The notes: a model not told the origin generated them from the letters alone. Shown: positions 40,716 to 49,364, counted from the first letter of the stretch. The stretch is DNA of 64,000 nt from Subtercola endophyticus (GCF_021044565.1 NZ_CP087997.1:248001-312000), one strand, 5' to 3'. Numbers and translations are program-made.

Positions 40716-40876
40716 GGGCCGACCTCGACCACGTGGTAAATCTCGGCACCCTCTTTGAGGCACCCGATGTCAGCGGCCCGGTCGGCGGCTTCGAACGTGT
40801 CGTGCTCCGATATGAGGTCGTTCTCACGCGGCCAACCGTCAACGTCCTCGACAGTGCGCCACACCTCGAACGTCAT
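40712..40876 (-). CDS. Small phage protein
   Basis: 54 residues from ATG 40876. FEVWRTVEDVDGWPRENDLI then SEHDTFEAADRAADIGC and EIYHVVEV form a short beta-alpha-beta pattern with internal EAADRAAD helix. ATGA overlaps at both ends. Function unknown. Confidence 0.55.
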   Translation of the reverse strand: MTFEVWRTVEDVDGWPRENDLISEHDTFEAADRAADIGCLKEGAEIYHVVEVGP

Positions 40877-41244
40877 GAGGTGCCGCCGTTGATCGCGCGG
40901 GCCAAATCGGCATGCGTTCCGATGTCTGCGATTTTCTCGGGCATAACGTCGGGCTCGTCGTCGTTGAGGCCGGAGTTGACCATGGCGCAAGCTCGCACTG
41001 CCGCGTTCCACCGCTTGACGCCATCCAGCAGGATCGCGAGTTGAGCGTCGATTGTGCGGTGCAGGGTGACGATCAGCTCATCGTTCGTGAGCGGCGACAC
41101 GGACTGATCTGGCTCCAAATAGCTCCGCGCCGTATCGCCGGGCGACTCTTCGCAGAGGTAGCCATTGAGCTCGAAATAACCGCGCTCGGATTGCATGGCC
41201 GTCAACTTCTCGATCGCCTTCGCGATCTCTTCGAGCGCACTCAC
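40873..41244 (-). CDS. Phage hypothetical protein
   Basis: 123 residues, GTG start at 41244. Helical (SALEEIAKAIEKLTAMQSER; TLHRTIDAQLAILLDGVKRW), with an acidic loop and YLCEESPGDTARSYLEPDQS. Coupled to both neighbours. Not recognised. Confidence 0.55.
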   Translation of the reverse strand: MSALEEIAKAIEKLTAMQSERGYFELNGYLCEESPGDTARSYLEPDQSVSPLTNDELIVTLHRTIDAQLAILLDGVKRWNAAVRACAMVNSGLNDDEPDVMPEKIADIGTHADLARAINGGTS

Positions 41245-41345
41245 GGCATCCCACCAATCCTCGAAAGTCCGACCAGTGACAGCCCCGACATGATCACCGC
41301 GACAACCACAGCGGCCACGGCGAGACGAACCATTGCGTGCATCAT
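41241..41345 (-). CDS. Tiny single-span membrane protein
   Basis: 34 residues: MMHAMVRLAVAAVVVAVIMS then a short polar end. One transmembrane helix. Start and stop both lie in 4-bp overlaps with adjacent genes, which is why I accept so short a frame. Confidence 0.5.
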   Translation of the reverse strand: MMHAMVRLAVAAVVVAVIMSGLSLVGLSRIGGMP

Positions 41346-41545
41346 GAGGCCACCGCGTTATCTGCCCGATATGCGGCGAGACAATCAGCGCACGTCACGC
41401 CGTTGATGAAGTTGACGCCCGACACTCGACGCCTGCCGCAATACGCTGCGCCCCGAACGAAATAGTGAATCGTGTTCGCTGTGGTTTTCGCGGGCGCTTC
41501 GGCCTTCATGCCGTCGCGCCATCTCTGAATCGGCCCTGCGCTCAT
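41342..41545 (-). CDS. Small Cys-containing phage protein
   Basis: 67 residues from ATG 41545. The sequence IHYFVRGAAYCGRRRVSG and GVTCADCLAAYRA contains a Cys and a CxxC that could bind zinc. Overlaps neighbours at both ends. Confidence 0.55.
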   Translation of the reverse strand: MSAGPIQRWRDGMKAEAPAKTTANTIHYFVRGAAYCGRRRVSGVNFINGVTCADCLAAYRADNAVAS

Positions 41546-41736
41546 GCGAGTTCTAACCCTTCGTTGATGAGTCCGGCAAGTTCGGTCTCGTGATCGGGCA
41601 TGTCGCCCTGAGCCGCGACGAACGAATGCCACCGAATTAGGTTCGAGATACGCAGTTGTTCGGCGATCTCGGTGAGCATGAAAAGCTCGCACCGGGAGTG
41701 CTGCAGTTCCCACGGGTCCAGCTGCGGGCGTGTCAT
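41542..41736 (-). CDS. Small helical phage protein
   Basis: 64 residues from ATG 41736. LDPWELQHSRCELFMLTEIA then EQLRISNLIRWHSF is helical, ending acidic. ATGA overlaps at both ends. Not recognised. Confidence 0.5.
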   Translation of the reverse strand: MTRPQLDPWELQHSRCELFMLTEIAEQLRISNLIRWHSFVAAQGDMPDHETELAGLINEGLELA

Positions 41737-41975
41737 GAGATGCCCTTCGATTTGGCAATTGCCAGAAGCTTGTCGATGATGCGTTTCTCGCCAGCGTTGA
41801 ACCCGTCGAGCACCATCAGAGGCACACACAGACCAAGCATCACCGCGAAAACACCCAGCCAGAACTCGCCGTCCACAAAGAACTCGACACCCGCCTGCAC
41901 GAACAAGGCGGCGAAGACCAACGGCAGAAACATGAACGACCACCGACGCGCGAACCTCGCCACGCGCCTCATCAC
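41733..41975 (-). CDS. Small membrane protein
   Basis: 80 residues, GTG-ATG start. Arg-rich N-terminus, two hydrophobic helices (WSFMFLPLVFAALFVQAGV; EFWLGVFAVMLGLCVPLMVL), then a charged tail (EKRIIDKLLAIAKSK). Function unknown; the early operon contains several such proteins. Confidence 0.6.
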   Translation of the reverse strand: MMRRVARFARRWSFMFLPLVFAALFVQAGVEFFVDGEFWLGVFAVMLGLCVPLMVLDGFNAGEKRIIDKLLAIAKSKGIS

Positions 41976-42091
41976 GACACCCCCAAAACGATGAGGACCA
42001 CAGCAGCCACGGCCATGCCTGCCGCCAACGTGATCAGCAAGCCGATAGCGATACCCCGGAACAGGGAAACCGCTTCTTCACGCTCGCTCAT
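41972..42091 (-). CDS. Tiny membrane protein
   Basis: 39 residues: an acidic start (MSEREEAVSLF) and one long hydrophobic helix (IAIGLLITLAAGMAVAAVVL). Overlaps the neighbours by 4 bp at each end. Possibly a membrane anchor or regulator. Confidence 0.5.
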   Translation of the reverse strand: MSEREEAVSLFRGIAIGLLITLAAGMAVAAVVLIVLGVS

Positions 42092-42402
42092 GAGTTCGCC
42101 GCCTTAGCCCGGCACTTCGCGTTGCTCACACGCGAACACTCACGACACCGCTTGTGCGGGCCCTGCCATGTTGTGTTCTCCGGTGTACGGTCGTGCCCAT
42201 TCCGGCACTTCTCTACCACCGGCGCCGGGGCTACCAAACTGAGCGCGTCCAGCAGGTCATCGAACCCGCGACGCAGCAGCATGCCCGCGACCTTCGACCG
42301 TTCGAAATCACGCTGCTCCTGCTCAGACAGGCGCGGGCGCGGGTCATCAACACGCAAATCCATGTCCTGACGACTGCGGGTCGCCATACTCCCCGCGCTC
42401 AT
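42088..42402 (-). CDS. Zinc-tail protein related to HNH C-termini
   Basis: 104 residues. Its C-terminal 35 residues (CRNGHDRTPENT...GPHKRCRECS) are the same zinc motif as the tails of the three HNH endonucleases here, but the HNH core is absent. The N-terminal part is charged and helical (RLSEQEQRDFERSKVAG). It may be a domain that escaped from an HNH gene and was reused. Confidence 0.6.
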   Translation of the reverse strand: MSAGSMATRSRQDMDLRVDDPRPRLSEQEQRDFERSKVAGMLLRRGFDDLLDALSLVAPAPVVEKCRNGHDRTPENTTWQGPHKRCRECSRVSNAKCRAKAANS

Positions 42403-42674
42403 GACTGCACCACTTTCAAAAGCGAAGCCGAGAGGTCGGCTACCCGCGCTCGAAACAGTGCTTCGGGGCTAAGCCCGCCACTCGACAAGAATTCGTCGAT
42501 GGAGAAGCACAGATGCTGGGACAGCAGCAGCAGCTCGTCTACCGCGAGACTCCTTTTGCCGGTTTCGAGCTTGTGCACCGACTGCTGCGCAAGTCCGATG
42601 AGAGCACCGAAAGCCTCTTGGCTGAGGCCTGCGCCGTTTCGCAAAGCGATGATCTTTTCAGGCATGTCGTTCAC
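42399..42674 (-). CDS. XRE-family HTH regulator
   Basis: 91 residues. ALRNGAGLSQEAFGALIGLA then QQSVHKLETGKRSL is a standard XRE helix-turn-helix, and a C-terminal helical region follows. One of three XRE proteins in the early operon; probably tunes early or late expression. Confidence 0.8.
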   Translation of the reverse strand: MNDMPEKIIALRNGAGLSQEAFGALIGLAQQSVHKLETGKRSLAVDELLLLSQHLCFSIDEFLSSGGLSPEALFRARVADLSASLLKVVQS

Positions 42675-42955
42675 GATGTCGCTGCCTGAAGCTCAGCTAC
42701 CAGCGCGTTATGGCCCGAGAGCGCTTCCGCCTCCGTGTGATAGCGCCAACCTTCTTGATCGCGCGGGCCTCCGAAGATCATCGACTCGAACAACACGGGC
42801 TCACCACGCCCAAAGCCGTGATCGATGACCAGGAACACGGTCGAAACCTCGGCTTCACCGACCTTGGTCAGGGCGACGGTTCGATCCTTCGAGAACTCTT
42901 TGACGTAGCCGTCGAAGCCGATCTTTTCACCCGCCCGGTTGTAGTAGTCGCTCAT
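42671..42955 (-). CDS. Phage hypothetical protein
   Basis: 94 residues from ATG 42955. Beta-rich: YYNRAGEKIGFDGYVKEFSK, AEVSTVFLVIDHGFGRGEPV and LFESMIFGG, ending in a helix with HTEAEALSGHNALV. The family is common in actinophages; function unknown. Confidence 0.55.
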   Translation of the reverse strand: MSDYYNRAGEKIGFDGYVKEFSKDRTVALTKVGEAEVSTVFLVIDHGFGRGEPVLFESMIFGGPRDQEGWRYHTEAEALSGHNALVAELQAATS

Positions 42956-43146
42956 GACCGTCCCCCTGTCAGGCGTGCCCACAACGACCGCACCAACGGG
43001 TCGTCCGACAGCGCCGGGTCAGCGACAGGGTCAAGATCAGGCGACGGCAGAAGGGTGTCGAGTTCCTCGTTCATCCGCGCCATGGAATGTGTGAACACCA
43101 ACTCCGAGAAAATCGGGGAATCATCTGGCCATAAAGGCGAACACAT
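42952..43146 (-). CDS. Small acidic phage protein
   Basis: 64 residues, MCSPLWPDDSPIFSELVFTH then an acidic Pro/Asp-rich stretch and an SLWARLTGGRS end. Overlaps both neighbours. Not recognised. Confidence 0.45.
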   Translation of the reverse strand: MCSPLWPDDSPIFSELVFTHSMARMNEELDTLLPSPDLDPVADPALSDDPLVRSLWARLTGGRS

Positions 43147-43460
43147 CAGGCGACCTCGCTTTCGGATCGGAAACCGAATACTGCAATGTCCCCAATTGCC
43201 GACAATCGACTCATGAGATCTCGAACGTCCCTCCCATGGGGCACAACTGGATCAAGTTCCGGAGCGAGATAGAGGGCAGAGCATTCCAGCGCAATCGCGA
43301 ATCGCACGAGTTCGGAGACAGTGATTTCTGACTTCCGGCCGTTCTCGATGTTCGCGATGACTGACCTCGAGCTACCGGTCTTGTCGGCCAGTGCCTCGGC
43401 CGACATTCCGAGCACCTTCCGGGCCTCTTTGATGCGTGCGCCGACGTTTGGAGTAGGCAT
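43146..43460 (-). CDS. XRE-family HTH regulator
   Basis: 104 residues. RIKEARKVLGMSAEALADKT then GSSRSVIANIENGRKSEITV is a clear XRE domain (about 8-62), with a short C-terminal part. Shares its first base with the antirepressor stop. Likely a second regulator of the lysis-lysogeny decision. Confidence 0.8.
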   Translation of the reverse strand: MPTPNVGARIKEARKVLGMSAEALADKTGSSRSVIANIENGRKSEITVSELVRFAIALECSALYLAPELDPVVPHGRDVRDLMSRLSAIGDIAVFGFRSESEVA

Positions 43461-44251
43461 CAGGCACTCACCACCGCTTCGAGATGACGGCCCGCGAGAC
43501 GCTGCGAGAGACGGTTCACGCCCTTCGCGGTCACACGGATCTGCGGCACATCCACCACACGCTCACCCGTCGCCGGGTGGTAGTGAAACTGCAGCTTCGT
43601 CGCGATGTAGCCCTTGTCCACGGCGTGCTGGTAGCAACGCCACTTCGTGTCAGCACCACGGAACACCCAGTTGATCTGGTGCATGAACTCGAACAGCCGT
43701 TGCGAACCGATCGCGTGCCCGTTCCGGCTGATCGTCTTCGCCGCATCCGCCACCGAGAAGTCACCCTCAGCAGACGCCAACGCATCCCATGCGGTCGCAC
43801 GCGGCGCCAACTCCTGGTTCTCAAGGGTGAGCGCCACATTCGCGCGCTCCCGCTCGATAAGCGCCTCGAGAGCCGAGAGGTAGTCGTGGGGGAGCGCGAG
43901 GTCAGGTTCGGCGGCCGCCGCCGCGTATGTACCTGTCTTGCGGATGGAGGGGAGAACGTCACGCGTGACCCAGCGGCGAAACTCCTTGGCGTCCGGCTTG
44001 TCTGATCGGATGATCAGTTCATACAGAGCCGATTCATCAAGGATCGTCGCCGACTGGGTGCGGCCCATGGTGTCGATGACGTCAGCCAGGCTGACCCCAT
44101 CCTGATCGAGGCGGGAGATCGCCATCCGACCGTTCACGAACCCGAGGGCTTTCGTGACGTCGGCGGCTACCCACCATGGCTCTCCGTCGACGAGCACGAC
44201 GCGAATATCTGCGCCATCTCGTCGGAAGATGCTAATGTTTGCGGTAGACAT
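43460..44251 (-). CDS. Antirepressor (BRO-N plus KilA-C domains)
   Basis: 263 residues from ATG 44251. The N-terminal BRO domain (about 1-110: IRVVLVDGEPWWVAADVTKA, LDESALYELIIRSDKPDAKE, RRWVTRDVLPSIRKTGTYA) and C-terminal KilAC region (about 150-255: DFSVADAAKTISRNGHAIGS, RLFEFMHQINWVFRG, QIRVTAKGVNRLSQRL) are both complete. Such proteins counteract the repressor or drive lytic growth. Second gene of the early operon. Confidence 0.85.
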   Translation of the reverse strand: MSTANISIFRRDGADIRVVLVDGEPWWVAADVTKALGFVNGRMAISRLDQDGVSLADVIDTMGRTQSATILDESALYELIIRSDKPDAKEFRRWVTRDVLPSIRKTGTYAAAAAEPDLALPHDYLSALEALIERERANVALTLENQELAPRATAWDALASAEGDFSVADAAKTISRNGHAIGSQRLFEFMHQINWVFRGADTKWRCYQHAVDKGYIATKLQFHYHPATGERVVDVPQIRVTAKGVNRLSQRLAGRHLEAVVSA

Positions 44252-44276
44252 ACTTTCTGATTCCTTTCGGATCGTC

Positions 44277-44303
44277 GCCCCCGCTGTTCGAGCAGACGGG
44301 GGC
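44277..44303. terminator. Stem-loop between Cro-like and antirepressor genes
   Basis: GCCCCCG/CGGGGGC with a 13-nt loop. On the plus strand it is followed by ATTTTCTTT, as in a terminator of antisense reads. On the minus strand no T-run follows, so it may only attenuate or stabilise early message. Confidence 0.5.
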
Positions 44304-44314
44304 ATTTTCTTTGG

Positions 44315-44596
44315 CTAAGCGGCGTCCGAGGACACGAAAGAAACCCCCGACGTCAGACCGCTGGGGGAAGCGGCCACGTTGGGGGTCGTTGGGAGGATCG
44401 TGTCCGCAGAGAGTCCGAGAACTGCTGCGATGCGCACGAGGGTGGTTCCGTTGGGGACGTGCCCGTTGAGTTCCATGCGTGCGATGGTGCTGGTGGAGGT
44501 TTTGGCTTGGCGCGCGAGTTCTTCGCGAGTCAGTCCGATTTGCTCCCGTGCAGATCTGAGACTGGCACCTGTTTTGTCATTTGTCAGAATTGCCAT
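44315..44596 (-). CDS. Cro-like XRE repressor, first early gene
   Basis: 93 residues. LRSAREQIGLTREELARQAK then TSTSTIARMELNGHVPNGT is an XRE HTH (about 12-65). It is divergent from the plus-strand gene at 44724, with palindromic operators between, which is the Cro position of a genetic switch. ATG 44596 has no evident ribosome site; the message may be leaderless. Confidence 0.8.
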   Translation of the reverse strand: MAILTNDKTGASLRSAREQIGLTREELARQAKTSTSTIARMELNGHVPNGTTLVRIAAVLGLSADTILPTTPNVAASPSGLTSGVSFVSSDAA

Positions 44597-44619
44597 GTGT
44601 CAACCATGCGGGTTCCGCT

Positions 44620-44661
44620 TTGACATGTCAAGCTTGATCGCATAGCATTTCTGACATGTCA
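44620..44661. promoter_or_regulatory. Switch region: two identical operators and repressor promoter
   Basis: TTGACATGTCAA (44620-44631) and TGACATGTCA (44652-44661) are perfect palindromes with centres 31 bp apart (three helical turns). The first contains a plus-strand -35 TTGACA (44620-44625), spaced 17 bp from -10 TAGCAT (44643-44648), giving a promoter for the gene at 44724. The opposite strand also has TTGACA here, for the early operon. Confidence 0.75.
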
Positions 44662-44723
44662 CAGATGACTAGCTCGAAGTCATCTGGCGGCGAGCACCCC
44701 CAGACCCCAGAAAGGGCCCACGA

Positions 44724-45167
44724 ATGTCCGCCTCCTCGAAACGCGTCGTAGAACTCCTCCCACGCATCAAGCCACGCGTGCTCACGCTGGGGGAGTCGTT
44801 CATTCTGGCCCTAGACAAGGTCCCGCGCGGCCGGGGGCTGACGCGCGCGTACGAGCACATAGAAACCGTCGTCGGAAACCTCTACGGCACCCGCAACACC
44901 TTCGGGAAACTGACAAGCGCTGAGAGCTTCGGTGACCTCAACACCAAAGACCGCACACGGGCATGGATACTCATGGCAACCCTCGGTGTGAACCCCGCCG
45001 AGTTCGGCGCCAATGACGATGTCCCGCTCGAGAACATCGACTCGCTACGTCGCCGGCTTCTGCTTCCCGAGCTCGCGCCGGTTCGCGAAGGCGAAATGCC
45101 CGCCGAATGGAGTGCTACGGCCCGCGATGCCAATGCTGGCGCGGTAGATGCCCAACCAGGAGGTTAA
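44724..45167 (+). CDS. Probable immunity repressor whose 3' end is at attR
   Basis: 147 residues in the integrated state. ATG 44724 follows GAAAGGG. Helical, with GNLYGTRNTFGKLTSAESFG then LNTKDRTRAWILMATLGVNP, a pattern I associate with actinophage repressors, but no standard HTH profile is evident. It is divergent from a Cro-like gene, next to att and, in the circular phage, directly upstream of int. Its TAA stop (45165-45167) lies in the att sequence; the circular form would read 24 codons further. Confidence 0.55.
   Translation: MSASSKRVVELLPRIKPRVLTLGESFILALDKVPRGRGLTRAYEHIETVVGNLYGTRNTFGKLTSAESFGDLNTKDRTRAWILMATLGVNPAEFGANDDVPLENIDSLRRRLLLPELAPVREGEMPAEWSATARDANAGAVDAQPGG
45157..45166 (+). 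other. attR core candidate
   Basis: CAGGAGGTTA, identical to 4314-4323. The next base (A) completes the repressor stop TAA and host sequence begins about here, some 20 bp before the end of the convergent NUDIX gene. The host-side sequence GGTTAAC is the distal half of the reconstructed PHO box. Confidence 0.55.
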
Positions 45168-45187
45168 CGAGAAGCGTCGGTTGAGGG

Positions 45188-46123
45188 TCAGCCTGCGAGT
45201 TGCGGCACGTGCGTCTCGATCGCGATGATGCCGGAGCCCGGCTGATCGAGCGAGAGGTGCAGCACCGAGAAACCGGCGACGGGAAGGTCGCCCGCGCGGC
45301 TCAGCGATGCCTGGCGGGTGCCCCCGGCGGCGAGACCGACCTCGCGCACGATCTCGGGCAGTACGGGCCCATGGGCGCAGAGAATCGCGCTCTTCAGTTT
45401 GCGCACTCGCTTGGCGACGACGTGCCGCACGTCGCTGCTGCCGTCTTCGAAGGCGTCTTGACTGATCAGCGGGGTCTTGCGGATGCGCGTCTCCGTCGCC
45501 TCCGCGAACGGGGTCAGAGTCTCGATACACCGCCGCGCGGTGCTCGATACGAGAACGTGCGGGCCGAAGGCACGCAGGGCCGGAACGATGACGTTCGCCT
45601 CGGTACGCCCGCGGTGCGTGAGCGGCCGCAGAGCATCCGGCCCGTCGAATTCACTGCCGGGAATGGTCTTGGCGTGCCGGAGGGCGATGATCGAGAAGGT
45701 GCGAAGAACGCCTTGGTCGACGAGCAACTGAAAGCGTTCGAGCACCTCGACGTCGCGAACGTAGCTGAGCGCCTTCTTGGCTCGCCGCAGCGACATCCAC
45801 TCGCAGCCGGCGACCTCCTCATTCGGTTCGAACTCCGAGGTTCCGAAGGCGCCGTCGGTCACTTCGGCGGCCCAGTAGTACACGACCTTGTCGCGGTTGT
45901 TCGGCATCGTATAACTCGTGACGCCGAGCGGCACTCCCAGGTCGACCGCGAGCCCCGTCTCTTCGAGCACCTCGCGAACGGCCGTTTCGGGCAGGGTTTC
46001 GCCCGGCTCGACCTTGCCCTTGGGTAGCGACACATCGTTGCGCTGGGCGCGATGGATGATCAGAACCCGAACCTTACCGCCGACCATCCGCCAGCAGACC
46101 GCCCCCGCCGCATAGATGGTCAA
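45188..46123 (-). CDS. NUDIX hydrolase fused to histidine phosphatase (MutT1-like)
   Basis: 311 residues. TTG 46123 overlaps the ppk stop by 4 bp (TTGA). The N-terminal NUDIX box reads [20 protein letters not shown] then TGL (about 35-60). The C-terminal SixA-like domain has the catalytic LRHAKTI (about 150) and a later [11 protein letters not shown]. The mycobacterial relative MutT1 hydrolyses oxidised nucleotides and diadenosine polyphosphates. It follows ppk and would precede pstS but for the prophage. Confidence 0.9.
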   Translation of the reverse strand: MTIYAAGAVCWRMVGGKVRVLIIHRAQRNDVSLPKGKVEPGETLPETAVREVLEETGLAVDLGVPLGVTSYTMPNNRDKVVYYWAAEVTDGAFGTSEFEPNEEVAGCEWMSLRRAKKALSYVRDVEVLERFQLLVDQGVLRTFSIIALRHAKTIPGSEFDGPDALRPLTHRGRTEANVIVPALRAFGPHVLVSSTARRCIETLTPFAEATETRIRKTPLISQDAFEDGSSDVRHVVAKRVRKLKSAILCAHGPVLPEIVREVGLAAGGTRQASLSRAGDLPVAGFSVLHLSLDQPGSGIIAIETHVPQLAG

Positions 46124-48300
46124 CGAAGAATTCCCGGGCGCTTTCGGCGAGACGTGAGGTACATCAAGCGGTCTTGCAGGTCGATGAGCTTCTCTCCCGC
46201 TTCGTTCTCGGTGTGCCGGGTCCACTCGCCGTCGCTGTCGAGCCACCAGGAGGTGACCGCGTCTGACATGGCGAGGTCGAACAGGGTGCTGATCTCCCGC
46301 AGGTGTTCGGGACTCGTCAAACGCACCAAGGCCTCGACGCGACGGTCGAGGTTGCGGTGCATCATGTCGGAGCTGCCGATGAAGATCTGCGGGTCGCCGT
46401 CGTTCGCAAACGAGAAGATGCGCGAGTGCTCGAGGTACCGGCCGAGAATCGAGCGCACTCGAATCGTTTCGCTGACGCCGGGCACGCCCGGCTTGATGCC
46501 GCAGATGCCGCGCACCCAGATGTCGATCGGCACGCCGGCCTGGCTGGCCCGGTAGAGGCCGTCGATGATGGCCTCGTCGACGATGGAGTTCAGCTTGATC
46601 TTGATGCCAGAGGGCAGCCCGGCCTCGGCGTTCGCCGCCTCTTGCGCGATGCGCTTGAGCAGGCCCTTGCGCAAGTGCAGCGGGGCCACGAGAAGACGCT
46701 TGAACTTCTTCTCGATGGCGTATCCCGAGAGCTCGTTGAAGAGCCGGGTGAGGTCTTTGCCCACCTGGTCGTCGGCCGTGAACAGGCCGAAGTCTTCGTA
46801 GATGCGCGAGGTCTTCGGGTTGTAGTTGCCCGTTCCGATGTGGCTGTAGTGCTTGAGCTTGCCCTTTTCGCGGCGAACCACGAGGGCGAGCTTGCAGTGG
46901 GTCTTCAGCCCGACGAGCCCGTACACGACGTGCACGCCGGCCTTCTCGAGCTTGCGCGCCCAGGTGATGTTGGCCTGCTCGTCGAAGCGCGCCTTGATCT
47001 CCACCAGGGCCAGCACCTGCTTGCCCGATTCGGCGGCCGCGATGAGCGCCTCGACGATGGGGCTGTCACCGCTGGTGCGGTAGAGCGTCTGCTTGATGGC
47101 CAGCACGTCGGGGTCTGCGGCGGCCTGCTCCAGAAACGCCTGCACGCTGGTGGCGAAGCTCTCGTAGGGGTGGTGCACGAGAATGTCTTGCCGGGCGATC
47201 GCCTTGAAGATGTCCGGCCGCGCATTGGGCTCGGGCGGAAGCAGGTAGACGTTCGTGGTCGGCACGTGCTTGGGGTACTTCAGGTCGGGCCGGTCGATCT
47301 TGCTCAGTTCGAACAGGCCGCCGAGGTCGAGCGGGGCCGGCAGCCGGTACACCTCTTGTTCGGTGACATCGAGTTCACGAACGATGAGGCCCAGGGTGAC
47401 ATCATCCATGTCTTCGGTGATCTCGAGACGGATGGGCGGGCCGAACCGGCGCTTCAGCAGTTCTTTTTCGAGCGCTTGAATGAGATTCTCGGTCTCGTCT
47501 TCTTCGATCTCGACGTCTTCGTTGCGCGTGACGCGAAAGACGTGGTGTTCGAGCACCTCCATACCCGGAAAAAGGTGCAGCAGGTGGTTCGCAATGAGGT
47601 CTTCGAGGCTGATGAAGCGCACGTCTTTGCTGCGCTCTTTCGGGTTCACCCGAACGAAGCGGGGGAGCACCTGCGGCACCTTGAGGCGCGCGAACTCCTG
47701 CCTGTCTGACTTCGGGTTGCGTACGCGCACCGAGAGGTTCAGCGACAGGCCCGAGATATACGGGAACGGATGCGCGGGGTCGACCGCGAGCGGCATGAGC
47801 ACCGGAAAGATCTCGTCGCTGAACACCTCGGTGAGGTGGTCTTGCTCGGTCTGGTCGAGCGAGTCCCAGGTGACGATGTGGATGCCCGCCTCATCGAGCG
47901 CCGGCTTCACGAGGTCTTGGTAGGCCGCCGCGTGCCGCGCCTGCAGTTCGTGCACCACGAGCGAGATGTCGTCGAGCACCTCCTGCGGCCCACGACCCAC
48001 GTTGGTGGGAACGGCGAGCCCGGTGAGAATGCGACGCTTCAGGCCGGCGACTCGAACCATGAAGAACTCGTCGAGGTTGCTCGAGAAGATGGCGAGAAAG
48101 TTGGCGCGTTCCAGCGCGGGAATCGAGGGGTCTTCGGCGAGTTCGAGCACCCGCCGGTTGAAGGCGAGCCAGCTCAGCTCGCGGTCGAGGTAACGGCCTT
48201 CGGGCAGAGCTGGGTCGTTGGGGTCTTCGATGATCTCGAAGTCGTCGTCGAGATAGTCGCTACCCACGCCAGCGTCGAGGGTGATGTTGTCGCCGTCCAT
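46120..48300 (-). CDS. ppk: Polyphosphate kinase 1
   Basis: 726 residues, full length. It makes polyphosphate from ATP. Visible features are the N-domain [20 protein letters not shown], the head region, [31 protein letters not shown] (catalytic His region) and the second phospholipase-D-like half with [10 protein letters not shown]. The acidic N-terminal 30 residues are extra. It belongs functionally with the pst and senX3-regX3 phosphate genes. Confidence 0.95.
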   Translation of the reverse strand: MDGDNITLDAGVGSDYLDDDFEIIEDPNDPALPEGRYLDRELSWLAFNRRVLELAEDPSIPALERANFLAIFSSNLDEFFMVRVAGLKRRILTGLAVPTNVGRGPQEVLDDISLVVHELQARHAAAYQDLVKPALDEAGIHIVTWDSLDQTEQDHLTEVFSDEIFPVLMPLAVDPAHPFPYISGLSLNLSVRVRNPKSDRQEFARLKVPQVLPRFVRVNPKERSKDVRFISLEDLIANHLLHLFPGMEVLEHHVFRVTRNEDVEIEEDETENLIQALEKELLKRRFGPPIRLEITEDMDDVTLGLIVRELDVTEQEVYRLPAPLDLGGLFELSKIDRPDLKYPKHVPTTNVYLLPPEPNARPDIFKAIARQDILVHHPYESFATSVQAFLEQAAADPDVLAIKQTLYRTSGDSPIVEALIAAAESGKQVLALVEIKARFDEQANITWARKLEKAGVHVVYGLVGLKTHCKLALVVRREKGKLKHYSHIGTGNYNPKTSRIYEDFGLFTADDQVGKDLTRLFNELSGYAIEKKFKRLLVAPLHLRKGLLKRIAQEAANAEAGLPSGIKIKLNSIVDEAIIDGLYRASQAGVPIDIWVRGICGIKPGVPGVSETIRVRSILGRYLEHSRIFSFANDGDPQIFIGSSDMMHRNLDRRVEALVRLTSPEHLREISTLFDLAMSDAVTSWWLDSDGEWTRHTENEAGEKLIDLQDRLMYLTSRRKRPGILR

Positions 48301-48368
48301 CTGATCATCATGTCACTCACGGAGCACCGGTGAGAGTAAACGCCAGGTGAACGGGGCGCCGAGGCTGC

Positions 48369-49364
48369 TCAGCGCGCTTTGTACTGAACGTCGACCGTGT
48401 AATCGGTGAAGCCCAGGCTGCGGTAGAGCGCGACGGCCGACGCATTGTCGTCGTCGGTGTAGAGAGCTGCGACCGTGCATCCGCGGGCCGCCAGGCGGTT
48501 CAGGCCGGCGTGCATGAGGGCTCGGCCGAGCCCCGCTCCGGCCGCCTCGGGGGCGACACCGATCACGTAGATCTCGCCTGGCTCCTGCGCTGCCTCGGTC
48601 GTTTCTTCGCTCGTGGGCGATGTTTCGATCTTCAGCCAGTTGTACCCGACGAGCGCGCCGCTGTCGTCGCGGGCGACGAGAAAGTCGGAGGCGTCGAACC
48701 ACGGCTCTGCCATGCGCGCGTGCAGGTCGTCGAGGGTGATCTTGCCCTGCTCCGGATGCCCGGCGAACACCCGGGCGTTCAGAGCGATCCACGCCTCGTC
48801 GTCGTGGCCGGGAACGAAGCCGTCGATCGTGTACCGGCCGGGCGTCTCGGGGTAGGGAGCGGCGAGGGGCGTGCGCAGCTGCAAAAGCGTGCGCACGGGC
48901 TCGAAGTGGTACTTCTGGGCGAGAACGGCGGCGGCGGGGTGATTGCCGTGCGACCAGGCCAGGGTCGGAATGGCTATCGGCACGTCGTACTGAAACGGCT
49001 CGAGCAGCCGCGACAGATACGACACGTGCGGCCGGCGGCGCCGCGCCAGCACGGAATCCTCATCGAGCATGTGCGCGGTGAGGGCCGCACCGAGCTCACG
49101 GCCGCGCAGGGCGGGAGCGATGACGAGTTCGAGTGTGTCGCCGTTCACGACCGCAGCACCGGCGAGAGTGTCGCCGAGGTAGGCGAGGGTGAACACACAA
49201 CGGCCGGCACGGGCATCCACCAGCGTCTGGTCGTTGAACGGAGGCTGGCCATCTGCGGCGACGGCCTCGGCGCCGAGTTGTACGAGGTCGAGGTACCCGT
49301 GCGACGCCAGCAGGGCCTCTCGGTCGCCGGCCCTAAGCGTTTCGAGCTTGAGCGAGTCGCTCAT
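48369..49364 (-). CDS. mshD: Mycothiol synthase
   Basis: 331 residues from ATG 49364 (ATG 49370 also possible). Two GNAT domains in tandem: a degenerate N-terminal one (about 1-150) and an active C-terminal one with [20 protein letters not shown] (acetyl-CoA loop) and [20 protein letters not shown] near the end. It acetylates Cys-GlcN-Ins in the last step of mycothiol synthesis. Overlaps glnR by about 30 bp, the same gene pair as in mycobacteria. Confidence 0.9.
   Translation of the reverse strand: MSDSLKLETLRAGDREALLASHGYLDLVQLGAEAVAADGQPPFNDQTLVDARAGRCVFTLAYLGDTLAGAAVVNGDTLELVIAPALRGRELGAALTAHMLDEDSVLARRRRPHVSYLSRLLEPFQYDVPIAIPTLAWSHGNHPAAAVLAQKYHFEPVRTLLQLRTPLAAPYPETPGRYTIDGFVPGHDDEAWIALNARVFAGHPEQGKITLDDLHARMAEPWFDASDFLVARDDSGALVGYNWLKIETSPTSEETTEAAQEPGEIYVIGVAPEAAGAGLGRALMHAGLNRLAARGCTVAALYTDDDNASAVALYRSLGFTDYTVDVQYKAR

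Larger units (their letters stand above)
4314..45166 (+). mobile_element. Complete temperate siphovirus prophage, about 40.9 kb
   Basis: Integrase, probable repressor, replication and recombination genes, TerS/TerL, portal, capsid, connectors, tail and lysis genes are all present and uninterrupted, in a Siphoviridae-like order. The prophage separates ppk-NUDIX from pstSCAB. Gaps are minimal and almost every early gene overlaps its neighbour by 1-4 bp. No essential module appears broken, so it may be inducible. Boundaries rest on the shared 10-bp core and on gene content. Confidence 0.9.

Noticed and set aside
45045..45530. Minus-strand ORF crossing attR, considered as a gene spanning the junction
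   Set aside because: Arg-rich shadow of the NUDIX gene running across the phage boundary. Neither side supports translation.
46303..47709. 468-residue plus-strand ORF across ppk
   Set aside because: Antisense shadow of the full-length, well-conserved ppk gene.
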